Shown here in pieces: positions 25,992 to 34,807 of a DNA stretch of 64,000 nt (within the stretch, counting starts at the first letter, position 1; each line of letters opens with the position of its first letter). The notes beneath the pieces were generated by a model. That model saw only the letters and a list, made by a program, of their open reading frames with translations, was not told where the DNA came from and searched no databases. Both the position numbers and the translations under genes were made by a program. This DNA is from Oceanobacillus profundus (GTDB lineage Bacteria; Bacillota; Bacilli; Bacillales; Amphibacillaceae): the NCBI RefSeq assembly GCF_003515705.1, contig NZ_QWEH01000005.1, forward strand, positions 170,568-234,567, in the 5' to 3' direction.

Positions 25992-26813
25992 ATGAAAAAA
26001 TTTGGAATTGTGTTATCAATTATTTTATTAGCTGGAGTACTAGCTGCTTGTGGTAATGACGCCTCTGGCAGCACCGACGCACTAAATGAGGATAAAATAG
26101 TGGTTGGTGTTACTGCTGGTCCGCATGAACAAATTGTAGAAGCTGCTGCTGATGTTGCTGCTGAAAACGGACTTGAGGTGGAACTAAAAGTATTCTCTGA
26201 CTATGTCCTACCGAATACCGCATTATCTGAAGGCGACTTAGATGTGAACAGTTATCAGCATGAGCCATTCTTAGATCAATTTAATGAGGATCATGGGACA
26301 AGTTTAGTGCCGGTTGGTAAAACTATTTTAAACCCAATGGGTGTTTACTCTGAAACATATGAGAGCATCGATGATATTCCGAATGGTGCAACATTTGGCC
26401 TTCCAAATGACCCAACAAACGGTGGTCGCGCACTATTTATTTTGGAAGAATCCGGGATTATTACGTTGGAAGAAGACAAGAAAGAGACAGCTTCCATTCA
26501 TGATGTTGTAGATAATCCGAAAAACCTGGAATTCATTGAATTAGATGCAGCACAAATTCCAAATCAACTTAGCGAAGTCGATGCAGCTGCAATTAATACG
26601 AATTTCGCTTTAGGAGCAGGTATTAGTCCAAAAGAAGATTCAATTCTATTAGAATCCACCAATTCTCCATATATAAACTATATCGTTGTACGTGCTGAAA
26701 ATGAAAATGACCCAGTCGTTAAAAAATTCGTTGAAGCATATCAATCTGATGAAGTGAAAGCATTTATTGAAGAAGAATTTCAAGGCTCTGTAATTCCAAG
26801 CTGGGATGAATAA
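25992..26813 (+). CDS. metQ: D/L-methionine ABC transporter substrate-binding lipoprotein
   Basis: 273 aa. Lipoprotein signal with lipobox LAAC (Cys at residue 20), then the NlpA/MetQ domain: VGVTAGPHEQIVEAAADVA, DYVLPNTALSEGDLDVNSYQHEPFLDQFN, NDPTNGGRALFILEESG. It binds methionine at the outer membrane face and delivers it to MetNI. Gene order is Q first, under the S-box, then a 295-bp gap with a repeat and a terminator before metN; more usual Firmicutes order is N-I-Q. Confidence 0.93.
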   Translation: MKKFGIVLSIILLAGVLAACGNDASGSTDALNEDKIVVGVTAGPHEQIVEAAADVAAENGLEVELKVFSDYVLPNTALSEGDLDVNSYQHEPFLDQFNEDHGTSLVPVGKTILNPMGVYSETYESIDDIPNGATFGLPNDPTNGGRALFILEESGIITLEEDKKETASIHDVVDNPKNLEFIELDAAQIPNQLSEVDAAAINTNFALGAGISPKEDSILLESTNSPYINYIVVRAENENDPVVKKFVEAYQSDEVKAFIEEEFQGSVIPSWDE

Positions 26814-26821
26814 GTAAATAA

Positions 26822-27010
26822 AAGCGGAAGCACCCGGTTATCGACATACCGACTGTGCCCCGAACTTTGGGATGGTTCTGCCTGTCGAACATTCTTAGGG
26901 AGGAGATTCACTCCAAAGTATAAGATGATCTATGACTTTCTCTTCTACGGGCCGAAGTCAAGTTCATCTAAAAGGAAACATGCCCCTTTAGGCGTATGCC
27001 GATGTTAGGC
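26822..27010. repeat. dispersed repeat family C (AGCGGAAGC type) between metQ and metN
   Basis: Begins with AAAAGCGGAAGCACC and continues through a TATCGACATACCGACTGTGC segment and CCCCGAACTTTGGGATGG, a pattern I recognise as a common Bacillaceae intergenic element. The AGCGGAAGCGCC end recurs in inverted orientation at 36353-36378. The right boundary is approximate. No ORF. Confidence 0.6.
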
Positions 27011-27052
27011 GTAGAAATAATTCAGCCAAATTTTATACTTCAGTATTTTAAC

Positions 27053-27088
27053 AAAAGAATGTTGCGACTACTGGAGCAGCATTCTTTT
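27053..27088 (+). terminator. intrinsic terminator between metQ and metN
   Basis: 13-bp arms (27053-27065, 27076-27088) with one G-U pair and a 10-nt loop, ending in five T, only 20 nt before the metN start. It should reduce metN-metI transcription relative to metQ. Confidence 0.82.
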
Positions 27089-27108
27089 TCGAAAGGAATG
27101 TAGGTTAG

Positions 27109-28125
27109 ATGATCAAATTAGAAAACATCACGAAAGTTTTCCCATCTAAAAATGGGGACGTAACAGCTGTAAATAATGTTAACCTTCATGTAAAAAAAGG
27201 AGAAATCCACGGCGTAATTGGTTATAGTGGTGCGGGGAAAAGTACATTAATTAGGCTTGTCAATTTACTTGAAAAGCCTACGAACGGAAGTGTCTCAATC
27301 AACGGAACCGAATTGACCTCCCTGCCACCAGAAAAACTGCGAAAGACGCGGCAGAAGGTTGGAATGATTTTTCAGCACTTCAATCTATTAAAAACTGCAA
27401 CAGTTTATGACAATATCGCAACTCCATTAAAACTTCTTGGCTATGATAAACAGGAAGTGAAGAAGCGTGTTGAAAAATACTTGAAGATTGTTGATTTAGC
27501 AGAAAAGCAAAACAGCTATCCTTCTCAACTATCTGGTGGGCAAAAGCAACGGGTCGCTATTGCTAGAGCATTATCACAAGAACCAGAAATACTTCTCAGT
27601 GATGAAGCAACAAGCGCTCTTGACCCAGAAACAACAAACTCGATTCTCGACTTACTTCTAAAAATTAATGAAGATCTCGGAATAACGATTTTACTTATTA
27701 CCCATGAAATGAATGTTATCCAAAAAATATGCGATTATGTGTACGTGCTTGAAAAAGGTGAAGTCATCGAACAGAGCTCAAGCATAGAACTGTTCACCAA
27801 CCCACGTAAGCATACGACGAAGAAATTCTTAGATACCATTTCCCAACGTAAATTATCAGCATCACTTATTTCTCAATTGAAGCTGAATGGCACTGTTACA
27901 AGACTTACATTTATCGGTGAAAACACAGGACAGCCTCTACTTTCACAGGTAAGTCAAAAATTTAATGTGGAACCAAATATTCTAACGGCAAACATTATGG
28001 AACTAAAGAATGGCATCGTTGGAAACTTAGTCATTCACCTTGTTGGTGAACCAGAACAAATCAATGCATCCTTGCAATTCCTAAACGAACAAGGTGTCGC
28101 AACAGAAGAAGTGGAGGGAGAATAA
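27109..28125 (+). CDS. metN: methionine ABC transporter ATP-binding protein
   Basis: 338 aa. Walker A GYSGAGKST (38-46), signature LSGGQKQR, Walker B ILLSDEATSALDP, switch His in ITHEMNV, then a C-terminal NIL regulatory domain (about 262-335) that binds methionine and inhibits transport when it is plentiful. The ATPase belongs to the MetNI importer. It is followed by metI after 1 nt. Confidence 0.95.
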   Translation: MIKLENITKVFPSKNGDVTAVNNVNLHVKKGEIHGVIGYSGAGKSTLIRLVNLLEKPTNGSVSINGTELTSLPPEKLRKTRQKVGMIFQHFNLLKTATVYDNIATPLKLLGYDKQEVKKRVEKYLKIVDLAEKQNSYPSQLSGGQKQRVAIARALSQEPEILLSDEATSALDPETTNSILDLLLKINEDLGITILLITHEMNVIQKICDYVYVLEKGEVIEQSSSIELFTNPRKHTTKKFLDTISQRKLSASLISQLKLNGTVTRLTFIGENTGQPLLSQVSQKFNVEPNILTANIMELKNGIVGNLVIHLVGEPEQINASLQFLNEQGVATEEVEGE

Positions 28126-28126
28126 C

Positions 28127-28789
28127 ATGGAAGCATTCATCCAAGAATGGCTGCCAATTATCGGGCAGTCTGTCATTGAGACTTTCCAGATGGTCATTAT
28201 TTCATTGTTTTTTGCAATATTAATTGGAGTTCCATTAGGAATTCTCGTAGTCCTTACACGCCCTGGTCAAGCATTAGCAAATAGATTTATCTATCAGCTG
28301 CTCAACTTATTCATAAATGTTGTTCGTTCGATCCCATTTATTATTCTATTGTTCTTTATTTTACCATTCACAAAATTCCTAGTAGGAACAACGATTGGTG
28401 TACAAGGGGTAATTGTTCCGCTTGTTATCTACACAGCGCCATATATAGCAAGGTTATTAGAAACATCCTTGTTGGAAGTAGATAACGGTATAATCGAAGC
28501 ATACAAAGCGATGGGTATTAAAACAAGGCAAATTATTTGGAATGTGATGCTCCGTGAAGCACGCCCTTCCATTATTTTAGGATTAACAATTGCAACCGTC
28601 AGCCTAATCGGGGCTACTGCAATGGCTGGTCTTGTTGGTGCAGGTGGACTTGGGGATCTGGCATATCGATTCGGCCATTTACGATATGAAGTTGATGTTA
28701 TGTATGCGACTGTCTTTATTCTTATTATTCTCGTTCAAGGAATTCAATCGCTTGGTAATAGACTCGCAGCACGTTTGAAAAAAGATTAG
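28127..28789 (+). CDS. metI: methionine ABC transporter permease
   Basis: 220 aa, five membrane helices. The EAA loop is visible in LLEVDNGIIEAYKAMGIKTRQIIW, which docks on MetN, and GATAMAGLVGAGGLGDLAYR follows. ATG 28127 has GGAGG 9 nt upstream (inside the metN end); an earlier in-frame start at 28094 is not needed. Completes the MetQNI importer. Confidence 0.94.
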   Translation: MEAFIQEWLPIIGQSVIETFQMVIISLFFAILIGVPLGILVVLTRPGQALANRFIYQLLNLFINVVRSIPFIILLFFILPFTKFLVGTTIGVQGVIVPLVIYTAPYIARLLETSLLEVDNGIIEAYKAMGIKTRQIIWNVMLREARPSIILGLTIATVSLIGATAMAGLVGAGGLGDLAYRFGHLRYEVDVMYATVFILIILVQGIQSLGNRLAARLKKD

Positions 28790-28797
28790 TATAGCAG

Positions 28798-28962
28798 GTT
28801 CAAAAGGTCCGGTGAGAATGATGCATCGAGAACAAGGAACTTCGACGCACAGGACGTCCTAATGTCGGTGTCGCAGCAAAGCTTTTCGATGGGCTAGTAA
28901 TCACAGCCCCAGTACATTGCGACCTTAGCCGATTTCGGACCTTCTCATCCTCCTTTTTGAAC
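28798..28962. repeat. dispersed repeat family B, copy 1
   Basis: A 165-bp element starting GTTCAAAAGGTCCGGTGAGAA and ending CCTTTTTGAAC; the ends form an inverted repeat. The left half (GAATGATGCATCGAGAACAA) matches the copy at 56513-56637. It fills the gap between metI and the crotonase gene. Confidence 0.75.
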
Positions 28963-28986
28963 ACACACTACTTGGAGGTTTTTTGC

Positions 28987-29763
28987 ATGTCAAATGATCT
29001 TTATATTGAAAAACATGGTGCGATTGCAACGATTACTATTAATCGCCCTGAAAAGAAGAACTGTTTTTCACTCGCTATGTTCCAAAAATTAGAAGTATTA
29101 CTAGATGAACTCAAACAAGATAACGCCATAAATCTCCTCATTGTCCGTGGTGTTGATGAAACAGCTTTCTCTGCAGGCGCAGATATTACAGAATTTCTAG
29201 AAGTTCGTTTACATGCAGAAAAGGCAAAAGCGTATAATGACTTTGCACTAGGGGCAATTGAAAAGCTATATCGATTTCCAAGACCAACAATTGCCATGAT
29301 TCAAACGCTGGCTATCGGCGGAGGTCTGGAGCTTGCTAATGCATGTGATTTCCGATTTGCAACGTCAGGGAGTAAGCTCGGGATTACTTCTGCAAACATC
29401 GGTATTGTGTATAATCTGACAAGTACAAAACGACTATTTAATTTAATTGGTCCTTCTAAAACAAAAGAATTGCTTTATACAGCAAAGCTGATCACCGCAG
29501 AAGAAGGTAAGGACATTGGCTTAATTGACTATGTATGTGCTCCTGAGGAAATTGAGGAAGACGTTTCTAATTTCGCTAAACAAATCCTTAAGAAATCCCC
29601 AGTAGCAAACGCAGGTATTAAACAAGTCATTCAAGCTATTATAGATGGAGATAATACAGAAACCGATGCTATTTCAAATCTCATTCTGGAATCCTACAGC
29701 TCGGATGATTATGTGGAAGGCATACAAGCTTTCTTAGAGAAACGAAAACCAAACTTCTTATAA
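28987..29763 (+). CDS. enoyl-CoA hydratase/isomerase (crotonase) family protein
   Basis: 258 aa. N-terminal ATITINRPEKKNCFS, the oxyanion-hole motifs FSAGADI (about 68-74) and IGGGLELANACDFR (about 106-119). The first catalytic Glu (in GGGLELA) is present, but where hydratases have PE..LG the sequence reads TSANIGIVY, so the second catalytic Glu is missing. Hydratase activity is therefore doubtful; a CoA-ester isomerase, lyase or hydrolase role is more likely. ATG 28987 follows TTGGAGG. First gene of a three-gene operon with a 2-hydroxy-acid oxidase and a CoA-transferase. Confidence 0.85.
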   Translation: MSNDLYIEKHGAIATITINRPEKKNCFSLAMFQKLEVLLDELKQDNAINLLIVRGVDETAFSAGADITEFLEVRLHAEKAKAYNDFALGAIEKLYRFPRPTIAMIQTLAIGGGLELANACDFRFATSGSKLGITSANIGIVYNLTSTKRLFNLIGPSKTKELLYTAKLITAEEGKDIGLIDYVCAPEEIEEDVSNFAKQILKKSPVANAGIKQVIQAIIDGDNTETDAISNLILESYSSDDYVEGIQAFLEKRKPNFL

Positions 29764-29776
29764 AGGTGTGACACGA

Positions 29777-30919
29777 ATGACAACCGTACAGAAAAATGAC
29801 TCATTTATCGAAAGCATCGTTTCATCCGAAGTATTCCCTTTTAGCGCAGAGGAATTAGAAGCAGCGGCTAAAGGTAAAATCGATACAGCTGCATTTGGTT
29901 ACACCCGATCTGGTGCTGGTGGTGAAGAAACATTAAGAAAAAACATCGCTAGCTTTGAAAAGTATTCAATTGTTCCTAAATATTTAAACGATGTGTCTGT
30001 CGCTGATACGAGCATTGAACTATTTGGCCGTACTTACGCACATCCATTTCTGCTTGCACCTGTCGGAATGTTAAAAATAACACATGAGGATGCAGAGATC
30101 GCAGTAGCAAAGGCAGCTGCAAAATACCATGTGCCATATATTCAAAGTACGGTGTCCAGCTACTCCATTGAGGAAGTAGCTGCTGCATCTGCCAAAAGTC
30201 CAAAATGGTTCCAGCTCTATTGGTCCAATAACGAAAATATTTCGTACAGTATGGTAAAACGAGCGGAAGAAGCTGGTTATGAAGCAATTGTTTTGACGAT
30301 TGATACATTTATGTTTGGCTGGCGGGAAGAAGATATGCGAAATCGTTTCTCTCCTCTAAGAGAAGGTTATGGAAAGGCAAATTACATTACGGATAATGTC
30401 TTCTTATCTACTCTGGTACATGATGATCACGACTCTGTGATTCAAGAGATATTGCAAAATATTTATCATCCTACACTCAATTGGAAACATGTAGCTGAGC
30501 TGAAAAAGCGTACATCCCTACCAATTTTATTGAAGGGTATCTTACACCCATCTGATGCAAGACTTGCAATCGAAAGTGGTGTCGACGGCATTATTGTTTC
30601 CAATCATGGTGGCCGTCAGCTGGATGGAGTTATTTCTAGTATTGATGCACTTCCAGCGGTTGCAAAAGAAGTAAGTGGAGAACTCCCTGTTTTACTTGAT
30701 AGTGGAATTCGTCGCGGAGCAGATGTTGTCAAAGCTCTCGCACTAGGTGCTGATGCGGTATTATATGGAAGACCTTACGTATATGGGCTAGCAATCGCTG
30801 GACAAACCGGTGTCGAAAAAGTACTCGAAAACTTCATTCAAGAGACAAAAGTTTCACTCGCACTTTCTGGAGCAGCTAATGTGAAGCAAGCTCGTCATAT
30901 ACATGTTGTAAAAAACTAG
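29777..30919 (+). CDS. FMN-dependent alpha-hydroxy-acid oxidase/dehydrogenase
   Basis: 380 aa, LldD/lactate monooxygenase family TIM barrel. FGYTRSGAGGEETLR near the N-terminus holds the active-site Tyr; PFLLAPVGM, PYIQSTVSSYSIEE, ILLKGILHPSDA (FMN Lys), and VSNHGGRQLDG with the catalytic His and substrate Arg follow, then LDSGIRRGADVVKALALGADAV. It oxidises an L-2-hydroxy acid to a keto acid (or decarboxylated acid). ATG 29777 with AAAGGTG is preferred over GTG 29768. Substrate probably belongs to the operon pathway, not necessarily lactate. Confidence 0.9.
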   Translation: MTTVQKNDSFIESIVSSEVFPFSAEELEAAAKGKIDTAAFGYTRSGAGGEETLRKNIASFEKYSIVPKYLNDVSVADTSIELFGRTYAHPFLLAPVGMLKITHEDAEIAVAKAAAKYHVPYIQSTVSSYSIEEVAAASAKSPKWFQLYWSNNENISYSMVKRAEEAGYEAIVLTIDTFMFGWREEDMRNRFSPLREGYGKANYITDNVFLSTLVHDDHDSVIQEILQNIYHPTLNWKHVAELKKRTSLPILLKGILHPSDARLAIESGVDGIIVSNHGGRQLDGVISSIDALPAVAKEVSGELPVLLDSGIRRGADVVKALALGADAVLYGRPYVYGLAIAGQTGVEKVLENFIQETKVSLALSGAANVKQARHIHVVKN

Positions 30920-30956
30920 CAACGATAGCATAACAATCTTAAGGAGTGGGCATCCA

Positions 30957-32171
30957 ATGGAACAAGCATTAAAAGGCATGAAAGTGGTTGATCTATCTCA
31001 GGTTTTAGCAGGACCCTACTGTACGATGGTATTAGGTGACATGGGTGCCGATGTCATTAAAGTAGAGAAATATCCAATTGGCGATGATACACGCACAATG
31101 GGACCATATATCAATGAAGAAAGCTATATGTATATGATGGTCAACCGGAATAAAAGAGGCATGTGTGTCAACTTGAAAAATGAAGCAGGTTTACAAGTTT
31201 TATATGATCTTATCAAAGACGCGGATGTCTTTGTAGAAAACTATCGTCCAGGTGTAACAAAGAAGCTAGGCATTGATTATGACACGTTAAAAGAAATTAA
31301 CCCAAATCTTATCTATTGCTCCATCTCTGGTTATGGACAAACCGGACCATACAGCAATAAGGGCGGATTTGATATTATGGCGCAAGGCCTTTCTGGTTTA
31401 ATCGATATGACCGGCGAAAGGTCAGGAAACCCTGCTAAAGTTGGGATCGCCATTCATGATATTGCTGCAGCAGAAACAGCTATTCAATCGATACTTACTG
31501 CCTATATCCACCGACTAAAAGGGGGAAAAGGCCAGTATATCGACATTTCACTCGTCGACTCTGGACTAGCCTGGACGGTTTGGGAAGCTGCTGCTTACTT
31601 TGGTAAAGGTGAGGTTGCACGCCGGAACGGCACTGCACACCGTGTATCTGCACCTTATCAAGGCTTTAAGACGAAAGATGGCTTTATTCTAATCGGAGCA
31701 GGAAACCAAAAGTTATGGGAAAATTTATGTCGTCATGTTTTGAAAAAACCGGAATGGATAGAAGAACAACGTTTTTTAACAAACAGTATACGGGCAGAAA
31801 ATGCAGCAGAACTTGAAGCGGTAATGGAACAAGTTCTAACAACTGAATCCAGTGACTACTGGCTCGATCTATTAGATACGCATGGAATTCCATCTGGCCC
31901 AATCTTATCCTATGATCAAACATTAAATAACGAACAGATTAAGTCACGTGACATGATTTTGGATTATGAACATCCGGTTGTCGGTTCCATGAAAACGCTT
32001 GGATTCCCAGCTAAATTTTCCGAAACACCTGGACAACTTGTGAAGCCTGCCCCACTCCTTGGACAGCATAATAAAGAAGTTTTAACAGAGCTTGGATATA
32101 CACCTGAAGCTGTTGAGCAATTGACTGATGATGCTGTTCTGAATAACAGACCAAGCAAAGTAGAGGCTTAG
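30957..32171 (+). CDS. family III CoA-transferase (CaiB/BaiF)
   Basis: 404 aa. VVDLSQVLAGPYCTMVLGDMGADVIKVE is the family start; VNRNKRGMCVNLK, NYRPGVTKKLGIDYD and ISGYGQTGPY follow. The catalytic Asp is in IAIHDIAAAE (about residue 168), and KGGKGQYIDISLVDSGL is conserved. These enzymes move CoA between carboxylic acids. Substrate is not deducible; CaiB, formyl-CoA transferase and succinyl-CoA-dependent relatives all share these motifs. It follows the oxidase by 37 nt with AAGGAG. Last gene of the operon. Confidence 0.92.
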   Translation: MEQALKGMKVVDLSQVLAGPYCTMVLGDMGADVIKVEKYPIGDDTRTMGPYINEESYMYMMVNRNKRGMCVNLKNEAGLQVLYDLIKDADVFVENYRPGVTKKLGIDYDTLKEINPNLIYCSISGYGQTGPYSNKGGFDIMAQGLSGLIDMTGERSGNPAKVGIAIHDIAAAETAIQSILTAYIHRLKGGKGQYIDISLVDSGLAWTVWEAAAYFGKGEVARRNGTAHRVSAPYQGFKTKDGFILIGAGNQKLWENLCRHVLKKPEWIEEQRFLTNSIRAENAAELEAVMEQVLTTESSDYWLDLLDTHGIPSGPILSYDQTLNNEQIKSRDMILDYEHPVVGSMKTLGFPAKFSETPGQLVKPAPLLGQHNKEVLTELGYTPEAVEQLTDDAVLNNRPSKVEA

Positions 32172-32287
32172 ATCGTAAATTTCAATAATTAGATCGTATT
32201 TTAGCTTGTATTCTTCCTGAATTGGACCGTATTTTTCCCAAATCGGATCGTATTCTCTCTAGATTGGACTTCCAGATTTCAACTTAA
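32171..32287. repeat. five imperfect repeats in 21-bp phase
   Basis: GATCGTA / GACCGTA / GGACTT motifs begin at 32171, 32192, 32225, 32246 and 32267: steps of 21, 33, 21 and 21 bp. The sequence is unrelated to the repeats at 12885-12966, but the period is the same. It lies directly after the CoA-transferase stop. Confidence 0.6.
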
Positions 32288-32335
32288 ATCGGATACAAGT
32301 TCGTAAGTGAGCAATGTAAAGTCACGTCAATAGAG

Positions 32336-32360
32336 AAACCGGGCAACTCAGCCCGGTTTT
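32336..32360. terminator. bidirectional intrinsic terminator
   Basis: 9-bp GC-rich arms (32336-32344, 32351-32359) with a 6-nt loop, T-run on + strand, between convergent CoA-transferase and glgP genes. Confidence 0.85.
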
Positions 32361-32361
32361 A

Positions 32362-34794
32362 CTATACCTTTTTAATTTTCCATATCTCCGTTGCATACTC
32401 CTGAATCGTCTGATCACTTGAGAATTTTCCCGAGTAAGCTATATTTGTAACACTCATATTCAACCACGTATTTCGATTCCGGTAAGCCCGTTCAATAAGC
32501 TCATGTGCCTCCAAGTACGGTTCAAAATCCTTAAGTACAAAATACGGATCATTGTGGTATAGAATATTGTAATAAATATCCTTAAATTCGATATTATGCA
32601 CACCGAACTCCCCTTGATTCAACTGATCTAAAATTCGCTTGATTCGATCATCTGTATTATATAGATCTCGAGCATGATAGCCACCGTGCTGATAATAATC
32701 CAACACTTCATCCGCTGTCAGTCCAAAAATAAACATATTCTGATCACCGACTAAATCATGAATTTCAATGTTCGCTCCGTCCATTGTACCTAATGTCAGA
32801 GCCCCATTCATCATCATCTTCATGTTGCCCGTTCCAGATGCTTCTTTACTCGCGGTTGAAATCTGTTCACTAATGTCAGCAGCCGGAATAATCTTTTCTG
32901 CAAGGCTCACATTATAGTTCTCCAGGAAAATGACCTTTAATCGATCCCTTACATCCGGATCATAATTTACAATAGAAGCTACCGTATTAATTAATTTAAT
33001 AACTTCCTTCGCTAAATGATAGCTTGGAGCTGCTTTAGCCCCAAAAATAAATGTTCGTGGTGTAATATTCTGGTTCGGATTATCCTTCAGCTCGTTATAT
33101 AAATAAATCACATGAAAAATATTTAACAGCTGACGCTTATATTCATGCAGCCGTTTGATTTGCACATCGAAGATCGATCGCTCATCCACCGTGATTCCTA
33201 AATGCTGATGAATATAATTCGCTAACACTTTTTTATTCTCGTGCTTTACATGGTCGAATTTCTCCAACAAAGCATTATCATTCGAGTACTTTAACAAACT
33301 AATCAGCTGCTTTGGCCGCTTCACCCACTGCGGTCCAATTATGTCTGTTATCAAACTAGCAAGCTTTGGGTTCGCCTGCAATAACCAACGACGATGGGTA
33401 ATTCCATTTGTCTTATTATTAAATTTCTCTGGATACAAGGTGTAAAAGTTTTTCATTTCTTTTTTCTTCAGGATTTCTGTATGAATTCGTGCTACTCCAT
33501 TGACACTAAAGCTTCCAACAATTGCCAGTCTTGCCATATGGACGCGACCATGTGCAATTATCGCTAAATCGGGTATGGAATCCCTTAACTCCTCATGATC
33601 AAACCAGATGCCTTTACAAAACCTTTCGTTGATTTCATCAATAATCATATAAATTCTCGGTAAAAGATTTTGTATCATCTCCTCCGTCCACGTCTCTAAA
33701 GCCTCACTCAATGTAGTATGATTCGTATAAGCAATTACTTTCGTCGTTACTGCCCAAGCATTATCCCAACTAAAGCCTTCATCATCCATTAGAATCCGCA
33801 TCAATTCTGGAATGGCCAAACTTGGATGTGTATCATTAATTTGAATAACTACTTTTTCTGCCAAACGACTAAGTGGTAAGTGATGATTTCGTTTAAAATG
33901 CTTTAAGATATTCTGAATACTTGAAGACACTAAAAAATATTGTTGCTTTAAACGCAGCTCTTTTCCCTCATAACTAGAATCATCAGGATATAAAAATCCT
34001 GATATTTGTTCAATGGAATGCTGATGATCAAGGTCATGATAATATTCCTTATTTTCTTCCAGCAAGCCATCCCCATTATTTTGATGAATTACTTCAGCAC
34101 TCCACAAACGTAACGTATTTACTGTATCGTTCTTATAACCGACAATCGGAATATCATACGGAACTGCCATTACCTTATCTGTATTCCGGTATTCAAATTC
34201 AAGTGAGCCATCATTTTTCTTAAACATATGTACATCACCATGGAATTGAATAACGACTGCTTCTTCCTCATTTCTCGTTTCCCACGGATATGGATTTTTC
34301 AGCCAGTAATCCGGCAATTCAACCTGGTTGCCGTGGATAATACGCTGCTCAAATAACCCATAACGATAGCGAATCCCGTATCCATGACCAGGAAATTTTA
34401 ACGATGCCAAGGAATCTAAGAAGCATGCTGCAAGACGTCCTAAACCACCATTTCCTAACGCAGCATCATGCTCTTCAGCAAAAACATCTTCTGGATCAAG
34501 ACCAAGCTCTTGCAAAGCTTCCTTCGCTGTATCGAGCATGCCACAATTTAAAAGATTACTTGCAAGCATTCTGCCGATTAAAAATTCCATCGATAAATAA
34601 TAGACTTCTTTATGCTTGCCATCCCGATAGCTTTTGCGAGTTTGAAACCACTGCTGTTTTATCTCTTCATTGGCAATCGATGCAAGCACATAATAGATGT
34701 CCTTGGATGTCGCTTCCTTCACTTCTCTTCCTTTATCGGAAATAAGCCTTCTTAAAATCTCCTGTTTCAATGTATCTACCGTTACGTGTGCCAA
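32362..34794 (-). CDS. glgP: glycogen phosphorylase
   Basis: 810 aa from the preferred start, GT35 family. EASGTGNMKMMMNGALTLG holds the PLP lysine; AALGNGGLGRLAACFLDS and the YGYGIRYRYGLFEQ stretch are typical. It phosphorolyses alpha-1,4-glucan ends to glucose-1-phosphate. The frame is open to ATG 34854 inside glgA, but AGGGGG lies 9 nt before TTG 34794, which gives a start (MAHVTVDTLKQEIL) of normal length, 13 nt after glgA. Last gene of the glg operon, terminated just downstream. Confidence 0.92.
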   Translation of the reverse strand: MAHVTVDTLKQEILRRLISDKGREVKEATSKDIYYVLASIANEEIKQQWFQTRKSYRDGKHKEVYYLSMEFLIGRMLASNLLNCGMLDTAKEALQELGLDPEDVFAEEHDAALGNGGLGRLAACFLDSLASLKFPGHGYGIRYRYGLFEQRIIHGNQVELPDYWLKNPYPWETRNEEEAVVIQFHGDVHMFKKNDGSLEFEYRNTDKVMAVPYDIPIVGYKNDTVNTLRLWSAEVIHQNNGDGLLEENKEYYHDLDHQHSIEQISGFLYPDDSSYEGKELRLKQQYFLVSSSIQNILKHFKRNHHLPLSRLAEKVVIQINDTHPSLAIPELMRILMDDEGFSWDNAWAVTTKVIAYTNHTTLSEALETWTEEMIQNLLPRIYMIIDEINERFCKGIWFDHEELRDSIPDLAIIAHGRVHMARLAIVGSFSVNGVARIHTEILKKKEMKNFYTLYPEKFNNKTNGITHRRWLLQANPKLASLITDIIGPQWVKRPKQLISLLKYSNDNALLEKFDHVKHENKKVLANYIHQHLGITVDERSIFDVQIKRLHEYKRQLLNIFHVIYLYNELKDNPNQNITPRTFIFGAKAAPSYHLAKEVIKLINTVASIVNYDPDVRDRLKVIFLENYNVSLAEKIIPAADISEQISTASKEASGTGNMKMMMNGALTLGTMDGANIEIHDLVGDQNMFIFGLTADEVLDYYQHGGYHARDLYNTDDRIKRILDQLNQGEFGVHNIEFKDIYYNILYHNDPYFVLKDFEPYLEAHELIERAYRNRNTWLNMSVTNIAYSGKFSSDQTIQEYATEIWKIKKV

Positions 34795-34807
34795 GGAAAA
34801 ATTCCCC

